From an uncultured Paraprevotella sp. (GTDB taxonomy: Bacteria; Bacteroidota; Bacteroidia; Bacteroidales; Bacteroidaceae), in contig CALULT010000005.1 in the NCBI GenBank assembly GCA_944321565.1, positions 1 to 64,000 on the forward strand: a stretch of 64,000 bases of DNA, in the 5' to 3' direction. The position numbers and the translations under genes were made by a program. A model generated the notes under the pieces. That model did not search any database, was not told the DNA's origin, and worked only from the letters and a program-made list of their open reading frames with translations. Below are positions 35,572-44,129 of the stretch, one piece after another; positions within the stretch are counted from its first letter, which is position 1; each line of letters opens with the position of its first letter.

Positions 35572-36186
35572 ATGAGCATGGACAAACGTTTGATGGCCGA
35601 CCTGATGCCATTGTTTGCCGGACTGAACAACACCGAGTTGGAGGCGTTGGCCGGAATACTGGAGTTGCGTTCGGTGCGGAAAAAACAGATGGTGGTGAGC
35701 GAAGGGGAAGTGTGCCATGACATGGTCTATGTGCGCAAGGGACTGTTGCGCCAGTTCTATTTCAAGAATGGGCGGGAAATCACGGAGCATTTCACCTGCG
35801 AGGGCAACATTGCCTATTGCATCGAGAGCATTTTCAAGAACGAACCTTCGCGACTGATGATGGAGGCGTTGGAAAACAGCGACCTGTGCCTGATTCCTTA
35901 TGCCGGACTGGTGGATCTCTCGCATTCCTATCAAGGCATAGCCGACTGGCTGCGCCATTATTTGGAAAACAACCTCATCCTGCATCAGGTGAAAGCCGAT
36001 TCGTGGCGGTTCGAGTCGGCGCGGGAACGCTACGAACGTTTTCTGCGCGAATTCCCCACTGTGGCCCATCGTGCATCGGTGAACGACATGGCTTCTTATT
36101 TGCTCATGACCCCGGAATCCCTAAGCCGCGTGCGCAAGGTGGTTTCGAACGCGGCGGGGAAAAAGGGGGAGATAGAGAAGGGATAG
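35572..36186 (+). CDS. Crp/Fnr-family transcriptional regulator
   Basis: A 204-residue protein with a cyclic-nucleotide-binding-like beta-roll (about 10-125; VSEGEVCHDMVYVRKGLLRQ) and a C-terminal helical region with HTH-like ASVNDMASYLLMTPESLSRV. The phosphate-binding cassette Arg/Ser pair typical of cAMP-binding CRP is not evident, so the effector is unknown. It is divergent from xylB-xylA and may regulate them. I start at 35572 because of the ribosome-binding site and the upstream promoter element. Confidence 0.85.
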   Translation: MSMDKRLMADLMPLFAGLNNTELEALAGILELRSVRKKQMVVSEGEVCHDMVYVRKGLLRQFYFKNGREITEHFTCEGNIAYCIESIFKNEPSRLMMEALENSDLCLIPYAGLVDLSHSYQGIADWLRHYLENNLILHQVKADSWRFESARERYERFLREFPTVAHRASVNDMASYLLMTPESLSRVRKVVSNAAGKKGEIEKG

Positions 36187-36725
36187 CTCCCAAAAACAAA
36201 GACTTACGTCAATCGCCGATGAAGCATTCCGCGACATAGGCATGCGCAAAAATCAAACACGCTTTTAAAAAAATAATTTTCTTATATAGAAAAAATCAGA
36301 ACTTGTGAAACACTTTGGCACTACCATCCTTTAACTTTGCCAACGAAAGTAGCTTGCGTGTGACTTTTCAGACCTTTTCTTTGCCGTTTCCAGAAATTTT
36401 TGCTAGCTTTGACACGATAAACCTCAAAAACGAAAGGAGACGAAAAGAGAAAAAAGACGATAGATTAGGCATACGGCATAACTTGCTGGCAATTATTTGA
36501 TTCGGTTAAATCTGGTAAATTCAACAAGGAATCAGAGAATAAAGGCCAAGCATGTTTGCACCCTCCAAGGGCGCAGGCTGCTTTCCTCTTATTTTAGATT
36601 CCGGGCTTTACCAGAGCCTAACCGAAAAAATGAGTGGAGATGGGTGCTGTGCCCTTTCGTTTTTCGCACAGCCGGTAGGCCGAACACGACAGTTGAGGCA
36701 AAACGCAAGAAGACAATGAAGTGTG
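36187..36725. other. Long gene-free region between the Crp-like gene and the FtsK-like gene
   Basis: About 540 nt with no convincing coding sequence; frames present have no ATG with ribosome-binding site and no family resemblance. It contains a -7-like TAACTTTG at 36332-36339 and a full promoter at 36381-36411. It marks the left edge of the accessory-looking region. Confidence 0.5.
36381..36411 (+). promoter_or_regulatory. Consensus promoter upstream of the FtsK-like gene
   Basis: TTG (36381-36383), a 20-nt spacer and TAGCTTTG (36404-36411) match the Bacteroidetes consensus. The next plausible start codon is that of the FtsK-like gene, giving a leader of about 310 nt. Confidence 0.6.
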
Positions 36726-37943
36726 ATGGAACAGAAGAATGTGAATGGGAAATGCTTTCCTGCCGATTTATTGCCTGAATCGGAAAAAGCGGTTGCTACG
36801 TTCCTGCCGGAAGAAGAAGCAGAACGGAAAAAGGAACAGATAGCGGAAACCTTTGAATGGTTAGGAATGGATGTCGTTGCCTCCATAGATGTGCTTGCCG
36901 GACCATCCGCCAGCCTTTACGAAGTGACATTGAAACCCGGTACAAACTTGCGCAAGTTGCACGGGATGGAAGATGATTTTATGCAGGCTCTGCCGGTGAA
37001 AGGTTCGCGCATCGTGAAATCCATATCGTCCCCTGGCAAGAGGGCAATAGGCATTGAAATCAGCAATGACCACCCCTGCACGGTGGCTTTGAGGGACATC
37101 TTAGGAACTTCGGCCTTTGCAGAAGGCAACATGGAACTTCCGGTGGCCATCGGGCGGATCGTGACAGGCGAACCGTTGGCGGCCGACTTGGCAGCGATGC
37201 CTCATTTGCTGGTGGGCGGTGCCACCGGGCAAGGGAAGACTGCATTCCTCAATAGCTTGATTGTTTCCTTGCTTTATGCGAAGCGTCCTGAAGAACTTAA
37301 ATTCGTATTGATGGATCCCAAGGGAGTGGAGTTTGATGTGTATAGAGATCTGGGTGATGCTTTTCTTGCCAAGCTGCCCGATGGTAAAAGTGCAGTGGTG
37401 ACCGATGTCACTACTTCCGTTGATGTCCTTCGGTCGCTTTGCCAAGAGATGGACATCCGCTATGGCTTGCTAAAAGAAGTACAGGTGCGCAATATCAAGG
37501 AATACAATGCTTTGCCTTCGCGCAAGCGTTTGCCCTTTATCGTAGTCGTAGTTGATGAACTCTGTGAGATTGTCCTGGCAGCAGGCAAAGATGCGGAGCA
37601 GTCCGTCGTGCGCCTTGCGCAATTGGCACGTGCCGTTGGCATCCATTTGGTGATAGCCACCCAGCGGCCTACAGCCAACATCATCACCGGCACTCTCAAA
37701 GCCAATTTCCCCACACGGGTGGCATTCCGTGTATCCTCCGTGATAGACTCGCGCACTATCCTTGACGAACCCGGTGCCCACTGCTTGATGGGCTGTGGCG
37801 ACTTGTTGTTTTCCGCGAAGGGCGAAACCGTGCGTACGCAAGGCGCATGGGTGGATGTGCCGGAGATAACACGGGTGGTGCGCTACGTCCATGCGCATGC
37901 AGGAGAGGCAGAAGCGTATGTTTTGCCGGAAAGTTGCCGATGA
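36726..37943 (+). CDS. Soluble FtsK/SpoIIIE-like DNA translocase, C-terminus frame-broken
   Basis: A 405-residue protein that matches the motor part of FtsK: an alpha/oligomerisation domain (about 25-110, EWLGMDVVASIDVLAGPSAS and LEVTLKPGTN-like text) and the RecA-type beta domain with Walker A GGATGQGKTAF (K171, T172), Walker B VVVVDELCEIV, and RPTANIITGTLKANFPTRVA. No membrane segments are present, unlike the ~800-residue cell-division FtsK of Bacteroidales, so this is an extra, mobile-element or accessory type. After EAYVLPESCR a TGA ends the frame, just where the gamma (sequence-recognition) domain should begin; that domain continues in two other frames (next entry). Start: the ATG at 36726. 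Upstream of two DUF262 genes. Confidence 0.82.
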   Translation: MEQKNVNGKCFPADLLPESEKAVATFLPEEEAERKKEQIAETFEWLGMDVVASIDVLAGPSASLYEVTLKPGTNLRKLHGMEDDFMQALPVKGSRIVKSISSPGKRAIGIEISNDHPCTVALRDILGTSAFAEGNMELPVAIGRIVTGEPLAADLAAMPHLLVGGATGQGKTAFLNSLIVSLLYAKRPEELKFVLMDPKGVEFDVYRDLGDAFLAKLPDGKSAVVTDVTTSVDVLRSLCQEMDIRYGLLKEVQVRNIKEYNALPSRKRLPFIVVVVDELCEIVLAAGKDAEQSVVRLAQLARAVGIHLVIATQRPTANIITGTLKANFPTRVAFRVSSVIDSRTILDEPGAHCLMGCGDLLFSAKGETVRTQGAWVDVPEITRVVRYVHAHAGEAEAYVLPESCR

Positions 37944-38128
37944 GGATGCGGATACGGAGGTGCAACGCAACCCGTTGCTTGAAGAAGCCTCCCGGTATGC
38001 AAAAAAGAGAGAAAGGCGTGGCTGTTGCCGACTTGCAAAAGAAGTTTGCCATCGGTTGCGTTCGGGCAAAGCGGTTGTTGGCGCGGTTGAAGTCGGCAGG
38101 CGTGGTAAAGAATGGAGAGAACAGTTAA
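37931..38128 (+). pseudogene. Out-of-frame gamma-domain remainder of the FtsK-like gene
   Basis: Reading frame +1 relative to the gene gives KVADEDADTEVQRNPLLEEA, then SRYA. After a second +1 step around the CAAAAAAG tract near 38000-38006, the next frame gives EKGVAVADLQKKFAIGCVRA and RLLARLKSAGVVKNGENS before a stop at 38126-38128. This is the layout of an FtsK gamma winged-helix domain (acidic linker, PLxEEA helix, LQRKFxIGYxRA, LExAGIV). Two single-base shifts therefore separate it from the motor. It could be real decay, sequencing or assembly error, or less likely recoding. Confidence 0.75.
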
Positions 38129-38160
38129 TATATTATTAAACACTTAAATCTATTTTTGAT

Positions 38161-40164
38161 ATGAAATTGAAGTTGGCCCATTTGGGCGATTTGATGGGAA
38201 TGTATTTCAACATTCCTTATTACCAGCGAGGTTACAGATGGGAAGCCAAGCAAGTGCTGGACTTGCTGGACGACTTGTTTGAGTTCCAGCAAAGCGTCTC
38301 AAACAAAGGGCAGTTTTATTGCCTCCAGCCGTTGGTGGCTTGCCGTAACAGAAGCCTGTCGCAGGAAGGGAGAGCCGTTTTTGATGTCATCGACGGCCAG
38401 CAACGCCTGACAACCCTTTTCCTGTTAATGGAACATTTGGGGATGCCGGCCTTTGAATTGCGCTATGAACGTGCCGTGGGCAAGGGTGAAGACCTTCGTG
38501 TGTGGGAGAACGGGCGGCTTGACTATGAGGGCTTGAAACAGCTTTCCGATGCGGACATGGCGGGCAACCCGGACTATTTCTACATGAAGCAGGCTATGGC
38601 ATGCATAGAAGGTTGGTTCTTGGAAAAGGAGAAAAATTATCCACGTATTCGGAGGATGATGGAAGATGTCTTGCTTCGTCCGGACTATTTGAATGGTGAC
38701 CTTCCTTTCTATGAAACGGATGAAGACCTGAACGGCAGCCAAGCCGACGTGCGTTTCATCTGGTATGAGGACGAACCGGCAGGCGGCAGTTCCATCGACA
38801 CTTTCAAGCGTTTGAACTATGGGAAAACGCCATTGACGGCCACGGAACTCATCAAGGCATTGTTGTTCCAATGTGATGTGTATGCGCCGGAGAGGAGAGC
38901 CGAAATGAAACAAGTCGCCTTCCGCATGTCCACCGAATGGGATGCCATGGAGAAAGCATTGCAGGACGACTTCGTATGGTCCATGCTTTTCCCGCAAAAG
39001 TATGAGAAGCCTTCGCGCATCGACCTCGTGTTGTCCTTCGTGGCAAGGGAACTGAAGGAAAGACATTCTATTGAGGTCAAGGCATCCGAAACGGACAAGG
39101 ACTATGATTATCTCATCTTCAATAAGTATATAGAACAGGAGCGGCAAAAGAATCGTCCTTACGAGGAGGTGGTGAAAGAGCTTTGGGCGGATGTGCAGGA
39201 TACGTATGCCGTGTTCCGCAGTTGGTTTGAGGACCGGACGCTGTACCATCTCACGGGCTTGTATCTCACCTTGCTGCACCAAAACCTCAAAGAGCATCTG
39301 CAAACCCTGCGCACGTTGGTGGCTGAGTTTAAGGATAGGAACCGACAGGGCTATATCAATTGGTTGAAGAAAGAAAAGATAGGCGCATTGATCCGGTTTG
39401 ATGAACACAAGTTTGACGAATCGGAGGAGGCCTCCTTTGAAAACCTGTATTACGGGAAGTTCAGCAATGAGATTGGCCGGATATTGCTGGCCTACAACGT
39501 GGATGTGACGATGAAGAACGGGCAGGATAGGGCTTATTTCCCCTTCATGTTCTATCAGGCCACCACGCCGAGCTTGGAACACATCCATCCACAGCACTTG
39601 CAGGATGCGGACATAGATTTCGTCACGCGCTGCCAATGGTATAAAGACAAGTGCGCGGAGCTAAGTAAAGAAGACTTGGAAGATGAAGAACTGCGAGCAG
39701 CTGTGGACGGTTTGCGCGATGTGCTGCACCTGACAGCCGACGAAGAATCCGGCAGCAAGTCGGACGAGGCAAAGAAATCACTGAAGGAAAAAGAGGAGCA
39801 GTATCGAGCGAATGAATATGAATACCGCCAGTTGCTGAAGGTGATAGACCGGCATTTTGACGAGTTGGCCGGAATTGATGAAAAGGAACTCCACAGCATC
39901 AGCAACTTGGCACTGGTGGACAACCTCACCAACATCCGTTTGGGCAATGGGCTGCTCCACACCAAACGTGCCATCTTGCAACGCATTTCCGATGAGTACG
40001 ACCGCTCAAAGGGCGAACAGGGGGCTTGCGTGTACAAGGGGACTTGGAAGGTGTTCCGCAAGGAATATGCGCCGAAGGCCACGGACACGCGGTTCTGGAC
40101 AAAGGAGGATCGAAAGAATTATTTGAACGACTTAAAACGAACATACGATGAATACACAAAATGA
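38161..40164 (+). CDS. DUF262-DUF1524 protein (GmrSD-like), first of a pair
   Basis: A 667-residue protein. The N-terminal DUF262 domain shows NIPYYQRGYRWEAKQVLDLL (residues 17-36) and the signature FDVIDGQQRLTTLFLLM (D78-GQQR-LTT), a ParB/Srx-like nucleotide-binding fold. A second DUF262 element FKRLNYGKTPLTATELIKAL lies near 211-230. The C-terminal half contains TPSLEHIHPQHLQD (H474 region) and SNLALVDNLTNIRLGNGLLH followed by TKRAIL (about 581-608), the DUF1524 His-Me-finger nuclease pattern. This is the domain order of GmrSD type IV restriction enzymes and SspE-like defence proteins. Its stop overlaps the next DUF262 gene by 17 nt. The target (modified DNA or another signal) is unknown. 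Confidence 0.85.
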   Translation: MKLKLAHLGDLMGMYFNIPYYQRGYRWEAKQVLDLLDDLFEFQQSVSNKGQFYCLQPLVACRNRSLSQEGRAVFDVIDGQQRLTTLFLLMEHLGMPAFELRYERAVGKGEDLRVWENGRLDYEGLKQLSDADMAGNPDYFYMKQAMACIEGWFLEKEKNYPRIRRMMEDVLLRPDYLNGDLPFYETDEDLNGSQADVRFIWYEDEPAGGSSIDTFKRLNYGKTPLTATELIKALLFQCDVYAPERRAEMKQVAFRMSTEWDAMEKALQDDFVWSMLFPQKYEKPSRIDLVLSFVARELKERHSIEVKASETDKDYDYLIFNKYIEQERQKNRPYEEVVKELWADVQDTYAVFRSWFEDRTLYHLTGLYLTLLHQNLKEHLQTLRTLVAEFKDRNRQGYINWLKKEKIGALIRFDEHKFDESEEASFENLYYGKFSNEIGRILLAYNVDVTMKNGQDRAYFPFMFYQATTPSLEHIHPQHLQDADIDFVTRCQWYKDKCAELSKEDLEDEELRAAVDGLRDVLHLTADEESGSKSDEAKKSLKEKEEQYRANEYEYRQLLKVIDRHFDELAGIDEKELHSISNLALVDNLTNIRLGNGLLHTKRAILQRISDEYDRSKGEQGACVYKGTWKVFRKEYAPKATDTRFWTKEDRKNYLNDLKRTYDEYTK

Positions 40165-42697
40165 CAACCTCGCAGTGGCTTTCTCTGAATTTATCGAGAA
40201 GCATGACATACAAGTGCCCGTCATCCAAAGGGACTATGTGCAGGGACAGGCTTTGACAAGCCAAGAAAAGGAAAAACGCGATGATTTTGCAAAGAAGCTG
40301 ATGGATGCCTTGCTGCCCGATGGCGTGCCTTGCCACCTTGATTTCGTGTATGGCGGCAGGGAGAGCTTTGGGAGCGGCGAGACGATGCCCAAGGATACCC
40401 CGTTCCTTCCGCTGGACGGGCAGCAACGATTGACGACGTTGTTTCTGCTTCACTGGGCATTGTTGCAGAAGAATGCCCCGGAAGCAAGCGAGGAAACCGA
40501 AGCCGGGAAGGAAACTTTCAAGAAAAGGTTGGAGGCACTGGCCAAGTTCACATACAAGACCCGCATCAGTTCCGGGCGGTTCTGTCGGAAGCTCACCGAA
40601 CTGCAAACCGACCCGAACCGCTCCTTGTCCGAGCAGATAAAAGAAAAGTATTGGTATGACCCCGACATGCAGGCCGACCCCACCGTGAAAGCCATGATGC
40701 AAATGCTGGAATGCATGGAAGAAATGCTGGGAAGCGAACCTTATGTGTCGCAGAAGGCAACGATGCTCGCCAACCTGTATGCGGATTCTCCCAAACGCAT
40801 CACCTTCGATGTCTTGGACATGGACCAATATAACCTGACCGACGGCCTCTATGTGAAGATGAACGCCCGTGGCAAGGAACTGACTGCTTTTGAGAATTGG
40901 AAAGCCAGTTTCATTGATTTGATAGAGCGGAAGCACGGCGTTGAGACAAACGGCTCCTTCCAGGTTGCCCCTTCCGACATGTATGCCATGCAGGTATATT
41001 TGTCAGTCGTGGAGGCAAGAAAGAGAGAAGAAAAAGAGCGTTTCTCTTATTCGATAGAGCATGAGTGGAACGATGTGTTTTGGAAAATCGCTTACCAGGA
41101 TTATATAGACAGAGCGAGAGCTGCCAATGGGGAACGGGTGCCGTCTCCCACGATAGACGATGCGTTCATGCATTTCTTCAACAACCTGACGCGTCTTTTC
41201 TTCTTCATCGCTCCCGAAAACCAGTCCTTCAATGCCGAACATTACGAGGCGGGGCTTTGGAGTACGGTGAGCAGTGTGTATGGAAACCATGAGGAATTTC
41301 GCTGGATGCTGTTCGACATGCTCGACACGCTGCATGAGATTGATACCGCAAACGGAAGCATCCGCCAGTTCTTTGAAAGCATCTTTGCGAAAGAAGCTGA
41401 AAGCGGGAAGGTATGCTTGTTGGATGGCAGCAACACAGACCTCTTTGAAACGGCTTGCAGTTCCGATAGTTTCTCGGCCAACCACATCTTGCTGTTTGCC
41501 ATCTTGCTTTATTGCACGAAGTACAAGACATTTGCCATTAACAGGCATTTGCTGGATTACGCGCGCTTTTGCCGGAATTACTTGTACGAGCATAATTACT
41601 TCGACACGTCCAATGTCACGGTTTCGCCCCAAATCAGGGTCAGCGAGATGGCACAATACCTCCGCTTCTTCGAAGCCTTGGCTGCGGAAGCCGACCCGTT
41701 GGTTTCCTTGGAAAAATTGGAACTGAAGGACGACTATGCGCTTCGCGAAAAGGCGAAGCTGGCCTATTACCAGCATCCCAAAGTGTTGGAATTGGTTTGG
41801 AAGTTGGAGGATTTGCCTTACACGTATGGCAATTTGAGCGCATTTGCGTCCGTGTTGGAAATGTGTCTGGCGGACGAAACTTATTGCGCGAAGGTGTGGG
41901 ATGCAGTGGAAGCCTTCATCCATGCCCCGGCCCTGACGAAGGTGCAACTGTTTGTGGCATTCGGTTATAAAGGAATCAAAGTGCGTAACTGCGCTTACGG
42001 CAAAGCGGTCTTTTTGGGCAGCGAGTACAAAGGAACGCCGCGTTGGATGGTGCATTTCCGCAAAAAGTATGATGCCGCTTCGCCGTTCAATGCTTGGATG
42101 ATGCGTTACGTGGATGCCTTCTCTCAGGAAAGTGACCTGGATGCCCTTGTGGCGCAACATATTCCTTCGGATAAACATTCAATGGCCTACTATCTGTTGA
42201 AGTATCCCGATGTGTTGGCCGCACAGGTGTATTGGCGGAACAATCGTGACCATGCGCCATTCTATTTTGCCATGATGCGTCCGTGGGAGGACATGGACAT
42301 GATTGCCATCCACAGCTTTTCTAGCCGTCCGTTGAACAACGCCTATCAGGTTTGCCCGATGGCAAATGCCGTGATGCGGAAAATAGATAGGTACAAGAAG
42401 TATAAAAGTGCGAATCGTATGTGGTATTCCGGGCAGTTTGCCGACAAGCATGGGATTGCCATCAATGAATATCCCAACGGTTGGGACAAGATTATCTTTG
42501 CGATGTGCTTTGGTGATTGGGAATGGCTGTTGCCGAAGGAAACTTTTGACCTGCTTCCGCCTTCCCTGCAGGAAGAATTGCATAGGGATGGCGACAACTA
42601 TGTGTTGAAGCAGCCTGAAGGCAAAGACTTGGTGGAAACGGCCGTGGATTTCCTGAACAAAGTATTGGACGATTTCGAGCAACACGGCTTGCTTTAA
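40148..42697 (+). CDS. DUF262 protein, second of a pair, without visible nuclease motif
   Basis: An 849-residue protein. DUF262 motifs: QVPVIQRDYVQGQ (residues 22-34), DFVYGGRESFGSG and FLPLDGQQRLTTLFLLHW (D90-GQQR-LTT), then DGLYVKMNARGKELTAFENW (about 235-254). The remaining ~590 residues are mostly helical, rich in aromatic and charged residues, with no DUF1524 His-Me finger that I can find. It is translationally coupled to the first DUF262 gene (17-nt overlap), so both products are probably made together. Paired DUF262 genes of this kind occur across bacterial phyla, and a joint defence role is likely but unproven here. It is followed by a strong terminator. Confidence 0.82.
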   Translation: MNTQNDNLAVAFSEFIEKHDIQVPVIQRDYVQGQALTSQEKEKRDDFAKKLMDALLPDGVPCHLDFVYGGRESFGSGETMPKDTPFLPLDGQQRLTTLFLLHWALLQKNAPEASEETEAGKETFKKRLEALAKFTYKTRISSGRFCRKLTELQTDPNRSLSEQIKEKYWYDPDMQADPTVKAMMQMLECMEEMLGSEPYVSQKATMLANLYADSPKRITFDVLDMDQYNLTDGLYVKMNARGKELTAFENWKASFIDLIERKHGVETNGSFQVAPSDMYAMQVYLSVVEARKREEKERFSYSIEHEWNDVFWKIAYQDYIDRARAANGERVPSPTIDDAFMHFFNNLTRLFFFIAPENQSFNAEHYEAGLWSTVSSVYGNHEEFRWMLFDMLDTLHEIDTANGSIRQFFESIFAKEAESGKVCLLDGSNTDLFETACSSDSFSANHILLFAILLYCTKYKTFAINRHLLDYARFCRNYLYEHNYFDTSNVTVSPQIRVSEMAQYLRFFEALAAEADPLVSLEKLELKDDYALREKAKLAYYQHPKVLELVWKLEDLPYTYGNLSAFASVLEMCLADETYCAKVWDAVEAFIHAPALTKVQLFVAFGYKGIKVRNCAYGKAVFLGSEYKGTPRWMVHFRKKYDAASPFNAWMMRYVDAFSQESDLDALVAQHIPSDKHSMAYYLLKYPDVLAAQVYWRNNRDHAPFYFAMMRPWEDMDMIAIHSFSSRPLNNAYQVCPMANAVMRKIDRYKKYKSANRMWYSGQFADKHGIAINEYPNGWDKIIFAMCFGDWEWLLPKETFDLLPPSLQEELHRDGDNYVLKQPEGKDLVETAVDFLNKVLDDFEQHGLL

Positions 42698-42721
42698 TAA
42701 CCGTCTTGCTTTTATTCATTG

Positions 42722-42760
42722 CCTCCGCACGTCCTTTCATTGGAGCGTGCGGAGGTTTTT
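42722..42760 (+). terminator. Intrinsic terminator after the DUF262 pair
   Basis: CCTCCGCACG (42722-42731) pairs perfectly with CGTGCGGAGG (42746-42755), with extra TCC/GGA pairing inside, followed by TTTTT (42756-42760). It ends the FtsK-DUF262-DUF262 transcription unit and separates it from the DnaB-like gene. Confidence 0.9.
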
Positions 42761-42905
42761 CATTTTATGCTGCGCAGAGGAGCTTGCATGTCCTCCATAG
42801 AGGCCAAATCTGTTTGTCGCTGCTTAAACCCAAATCATTAGACCGCACAAAGGGCATATTCATTTGAAAAGCAAAGCTCTTCAGGCATCTTACTCGCTTT
42901 TGCCA

Positions 42906-42972
42906 GCAGATTGCTTCCTGCCCTGTTTTGACGTAGCCCGCTACGCCTTCAACAGGGCAGAAATCAATCTGC
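42906..42972. repeat. Compound 67-nt hairpin between the DUF262 pair and the DnaB-like gene
   Basis: Three nested stems: GCAGATTG (42906-42913) with CAATCTGC (42965-42972); CTGCCCTGTT (42918-42927) with AACAGGGCAG (42951-42960); and CGTAG (42932-42936) with CTACG (42941-42945). All are perfect, with small symmetrical internal loops. No T-run follows on either strand. The rest of 42761-43146 has no gene that I can support. It could be a REP-like palindromic element, a structured RNA or a recombination or replication site. Confidence 0.65.
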
Positions 42973-43146
42973 AAGACACAAGCGGGCAATCCGCCTAAAG
43001 TCTAATGCGATTTGGGCTAAACTTTGCGGCAGCAAACTTTACGGCGGGTGTTCTTATTGATGGAGCAAAAACACGAATCATACCTGAAAGATGGGAAGGT
43101 TGGAATATTTTCCTGTCCTGTGCAACGCTTTGGCATGCAGGCGAGC

Positions 43147-43154
43147 TACCTTTG
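43147..43154 (+). promoter_or_regulatory. Promoter -7 element of the DnaB-like gene (TACCTTTG)
   Basis: TACCTTTG lies 36 nt upstream of the ATG at 43183. A ribosome-binding-like AAGGAAG (43173-43179) follows, which together support a start at 43183 or 43186 rather than the in-frame upstream codons. Confidence 0.5.
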
Positions 43155-43182
43155 CACCATAAACCAAGTTCAAGGAAGAAAA

Positions 43183-43928
43183 ATGATGTGTTTATCTGGA
43201 AATGTGATTCCGACAGGTTTGCCGTCGTTGGACGAAATCATGAAAGGCTGGCATCTGTCCGACTTGATAGTCTTTAGTTCTTGCCGCAGTGGGAAGATGA
43301 GGGATTTGGCGATGACCATTGCCCGCAATTTGACGGTTGACTGCCGTGTCCCTGTTGCGTACTTCTCTTTGTGCATGCCGTCCGTCCGTTTTGCCAAGGG
43401 ATTGGTTGCGATGGAATCCGGCCACACTTTATCCGAATTAGGGAACTTCGGGGGAAGAGACAAGGCGACCGACAAAAGGATTGATGCTGCCGTGGACAAG
43501 CTTAGGGATGCTCCTTTATATATAGATGACTCTCCCGGTTTGTCAATTCTTGATTTTAAGTCGAAAACAAAAGAATGGGCTGGGAAGCATGGGGTCAAAC
43601 TGGCGATAATCGACTATGTGCAACTGATGCGCGGCCATGAAGACGCGGGAGACTGGGGACAGGAGTTGGCGGGAATCATAAAGGCCCTTAAGGAGGCTGC
43701 GTCAGGATTGGGCGTGGCCATCATCGCTTTGACACCCCGACGTGTTGTTCGGCGGAGGCGGAAAGAGGGGCCGAAAAATATGCAGACATCGTGCTTGCCT
43801 GTCGTCCAAGCGGCTCCCATAGGCCGGACAGCGTGGAGTGGGTGGCCGAAATAGCTGTGGTGAAGAACAACAGGGACAGGTTTGGTGATTGTGATGTAGT
43901 ATTAAAAAGGTGGGAGGATAGATTGTGA
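43183..43928 (+). pseudogene. DnaB-like helicase RecA domain, degenerate and frameshifted
   Basis: The first frame begins MMCLSGNVIPTGLPSLDEIM and follows the DnaB C-terminal domain in order: GWHLSDLIVFSSCRSGKM (Walker A position), RVPVAYFSLCMPSVRFAKGL, a DAPLYIDDSPGLSI segment, LAIIDYVQLMRG (Walker B) and GLGVAIIALTP. The P-loop lacks the first Gly and ends GKM instead of GKT/S. Near the CCCC run at 43736-43739 the homology jumps to another frame: EKYADIVLACRPSGSHRPDS, EWVAEIAVVKNNRDRFGDCD, ending at a TGA (43926-43928). One base seems to be missing. The DnaB N-terminal domain is absent. It is probably a decaying gene of a mobile or defence element. Confidence 0.7.
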
Positions 43929-44129
43929 TTCAAGTGAAAAGCCCCCCATGCACGTGTGGCGCTTCTCTCTCTTCCCGTCTCGCTTACGTTGCCCGTGGAT
44001 ATGCCCGTGGTTGTCCTCGCAGGCGTGAGACCCCCGCCCGCCGCTTCGCGGCTCGTCCCCCTGCAAGGCGGGACAGTATTAACCAGCCGGATGGAGAACA
44101 AAAGGGTCGTAACGACCCCAAAGGGGCAT

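Noticed and set aside
36497..36778. 93-codon frame before the FtsK-like gene
   Set aside because: It starts at a TTG without a ribosome-binding site, overlaps the FtsK-like gene and shows no family resemblance.
38151..38158. TATTTTTG box just before the first DUF262 gene
   Set aside because: It lies 2 nt from the start codon, so transcription would begin inside the gene, and there is no -33 TTG.
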